A DNA stretch of 64,000 nt from Bacteroidales bacterium (GTDB lineage: Bacteria; Bacteroidota; Bacteroidia; Bacteroidales; Tenuifilaceae), in contig JACABB010000004.1 of the NCBI GenBank assembly GCA_013376985.1, positions 67,658 through 131,657 of the forward strand, in the 5' to 3' direction. Below the pieces are notes generated by a model. The model was given only the letters and a program-made list of their open reading frames with translations. It had not been told where the DNA came from and made no database searches. This document shows positions 63,021 through 64,000 of the stretch, piece by piece (the first letter of the stretch is position 1; each line of letters opens with the position of its first letter). Both the position numbers and the translations under genes were made by a program.

Positions 63021-64000
63021 CTAATCAAATCTATTCATTTTAAGCATGTTGATCTCTTTCTGTGTAAGGAATCTCCAGCTACCACGAGGGAGATTTTTCT
63101 TTGTTAGCCCAGCAAAGTATACCCTGTCTAACCTTGATACTTTGTATCCTAGAACATCAAACATATTTCGTACTACCCTATTTTGTCCGGTATGTATCTC
63201 AATTCCTACTTCAGAACCATCAGATTCTTCTATGTATTCAACTGCATCAGCCTTAATAAGTTCACCTTCTATTTTGACACCCGATAGTAGTTTTTCCATA
63301 TCCTCGCGAACCAAAACACGATCGAGACCTACTTGATAGATTTTTTTCTTTTGAAAACTAGGATGTGTAAGCCTTTTGGTCATTTCACCATCGTTGGTGA
63401 GTAAAAGCAGCCCTGTACTATTCCTATCGAGGCGACCAACTGGGTAAACCCTTTCCGTACATGCGCCCTCTATAAGTTCCATTACAGTTCTTTTTGCATT
63501 TGGATCTTCAACTGTTGTAATATAATCCTTTGGCTTATTTAGTAGTATGTATACTTTGTGTTCCGTTTCAAGTTTTTTCCCTTTAAAGCAGATCTCTGAG
63601 TTTGGATCTACTTTAGTGCCAAGTTGAGTAATTACCTCACCATTGATGGTAATCATTCCATTTTCTATAAAATCATCAGCCTCACGTCTACTGCAAAGGC
63701 CGGTGTTAGCTATGAATTTATTTAAGCGGATTAGGCCATCGCTATCAACCTCAAGGAATGGCTTATCATCGTACTCCCTTTTTGGTTTTGGAATAGGTTT
63801 ATCAATGAATATTTTTTCTCTCTTTTCAGGTATATATAAACGGAGTTGTTGCTTTTTAGGTGTTTCGGATCTTGAACCGTAAGGTTTTTTGGAATCCCCT
63901 GCCCTATCATTAAATCTCGGTTTAATGTCGCCTTCTGCACGTTGTCTTCTAAATCTCTCTTCTCTCTCCTCTCTTGACTCTCTAGGTCTATCATTTGATT
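63021..64000 (-). CDS. RsuA/RluB-family pseudouridine synthase with Arg/Glu-rich N-terminal extension (runs off right edge)
   Basis: The frame is open from 63021 to the right edge. Reading inward: an Arg/Glu/Lys-rich, low-complexity stretch ('DRPRESREEREERFRRQRAE'), then an S4 RNA-binding domain ('RLNKFIANTGLCSRREADDF'), and the synthase domain with 'VGRLDRNSTGLLLLTNDGEM' (catalytic Asp in GRLD) and 'GQNRVVRNMFDVLGYKV'. This is the large-subunit rRNA type (RluB-like) or RsuA; the two cannot be separated by eye. An ATG-initiated frame starting at 63656 is only the last part of this gene, since upstream codons continue in frame. The N-terminus is beyond the window. Confidence 0.88.
   Translation of the reverse strand, partial: SNDRPRESREEREERFRRQRAEGDIKPRFNDRAGDSKKPYGSRSETPKKQQLRLYIPEKREKIFIDKPIPKPKREYDDKPFLEVDSDGLIRLNKFIANTGLCSRREADDFIENGMITINGEVITQLGTKVDPNSEICFKGKKLETEHKVYILLNKPKDYITTVEDPNAKRTVMELIEGACTERVYPVGRLDRNSTGLLLLTNDGEMTKRLTHPSFQKKKIYQVGLDRVLVREDMEKLLSGVKIEGELIKADAVEYIEESDGSEVGIEIHTGQNRVVRNMFDVLGYKVSRLDRVYFAGLTKKNLPRGSWRFLTQKEINMLKMNRFD

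Noticed and set aside
63021-63656. Complete 211-aa pseudouridine synthase
   Set aside because: Codons upstream of 63656 stay in frame and encode the S4 domain, so this is the C-terminal part of a longer gene that leaves the window.
63731-63994. 87-aa minus-strand ORF
   Set aside because: It is in a different frame from, and entirely inside, the pseudouridine synthase N-terminal extension.

Overview
The window looks like chromosomal DNA from a free-living member of the Bacteroidota. It is AT-rich, shows Bacteroidota-type promoters (TAnnTTTG -7 boxes, for example ahead of tRNA-Phe and an ECF sigma gene), has few Shine-Dalgarno sites, and carries abundant PAS-domain sensor kinases. The genus cannot be named from sequence alone.

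Layout. 0-3.1 kb: a MATE efflux gene running off the left edge behind a short leader ORF, a PNPOx-like flavoprotein, a TerB-like protein and an exported class I amidotransferase lipoprotein. 3.3-34.6 kb: a 31-kb block entirely on the minus strand devoted to signal transduction, with eight sensor/hybrid histidine kinases, one PAS protein without a kinase domain, three single-domain response regulators, a stand-alone CheR and three paralogous ABC_sub_bind-type substrate-binding proteins. No DNA-binding output protein is encoded in the block. A ninth kinase lies at 38.0-40.8 kb, after a small accessory pocket (35.4-37.7 kb) with two unrecognised small genes, a decayed ORF and an XRE regulator. 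41.2-45.5 kb: tRNA-Phe with promoter and terminator, an M16 peptidase, an O-methyltransferase, a CarH-like MerR/B12 regulator and an ECF sigma factor. 45.7-57.6 kb: accessory genes typical of nonribosomal-peptide clusters (Sfp-type PPTase, type II thioesterase, MBL hydrolase, remnant of a SyrD/PvdE-like exporter split by a dead IS5-family element, LLM flavin oxidoreductase, KamA-type aminomutase), mixed with htpG, a phosphoesterase, an S51-like peptidase and decayed ORFs; no megasynthase is present. 58.1-64 kb: housekeeping genes rmuC, a family-2 glycosyltransferase, der, era and an RsuA/RluB-type pseudouridine synthase running off the right edge.

Most notable points: (1) the 1514-aa kinase begins with an ethylene-receptor-like three-helix membrane domain that keeps the copper-ligand Cys/His pair and Tyr/Ile positions but has Asn where plant ETR1 has Asp25 and Leu where it has Pro36. 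(2) Substrate-binding proteins are coupled to Cache-HAMP kinases without permease genes. This array has been shaped by tandem duplication: the ends of lost binding-protein genes survive upstream of one kinase and upstream of the last binding-protein gene, and the two kinases share a sensor half but have different output halves. (3) An 18-residue C-terminal helix is identical in a response regulator and a PAS protein that both lack an output domain. (4) A dismantled peptide-biosynthesis locus carries a gene fragment into which an IS inserted with an intact 3-bp target duplication.
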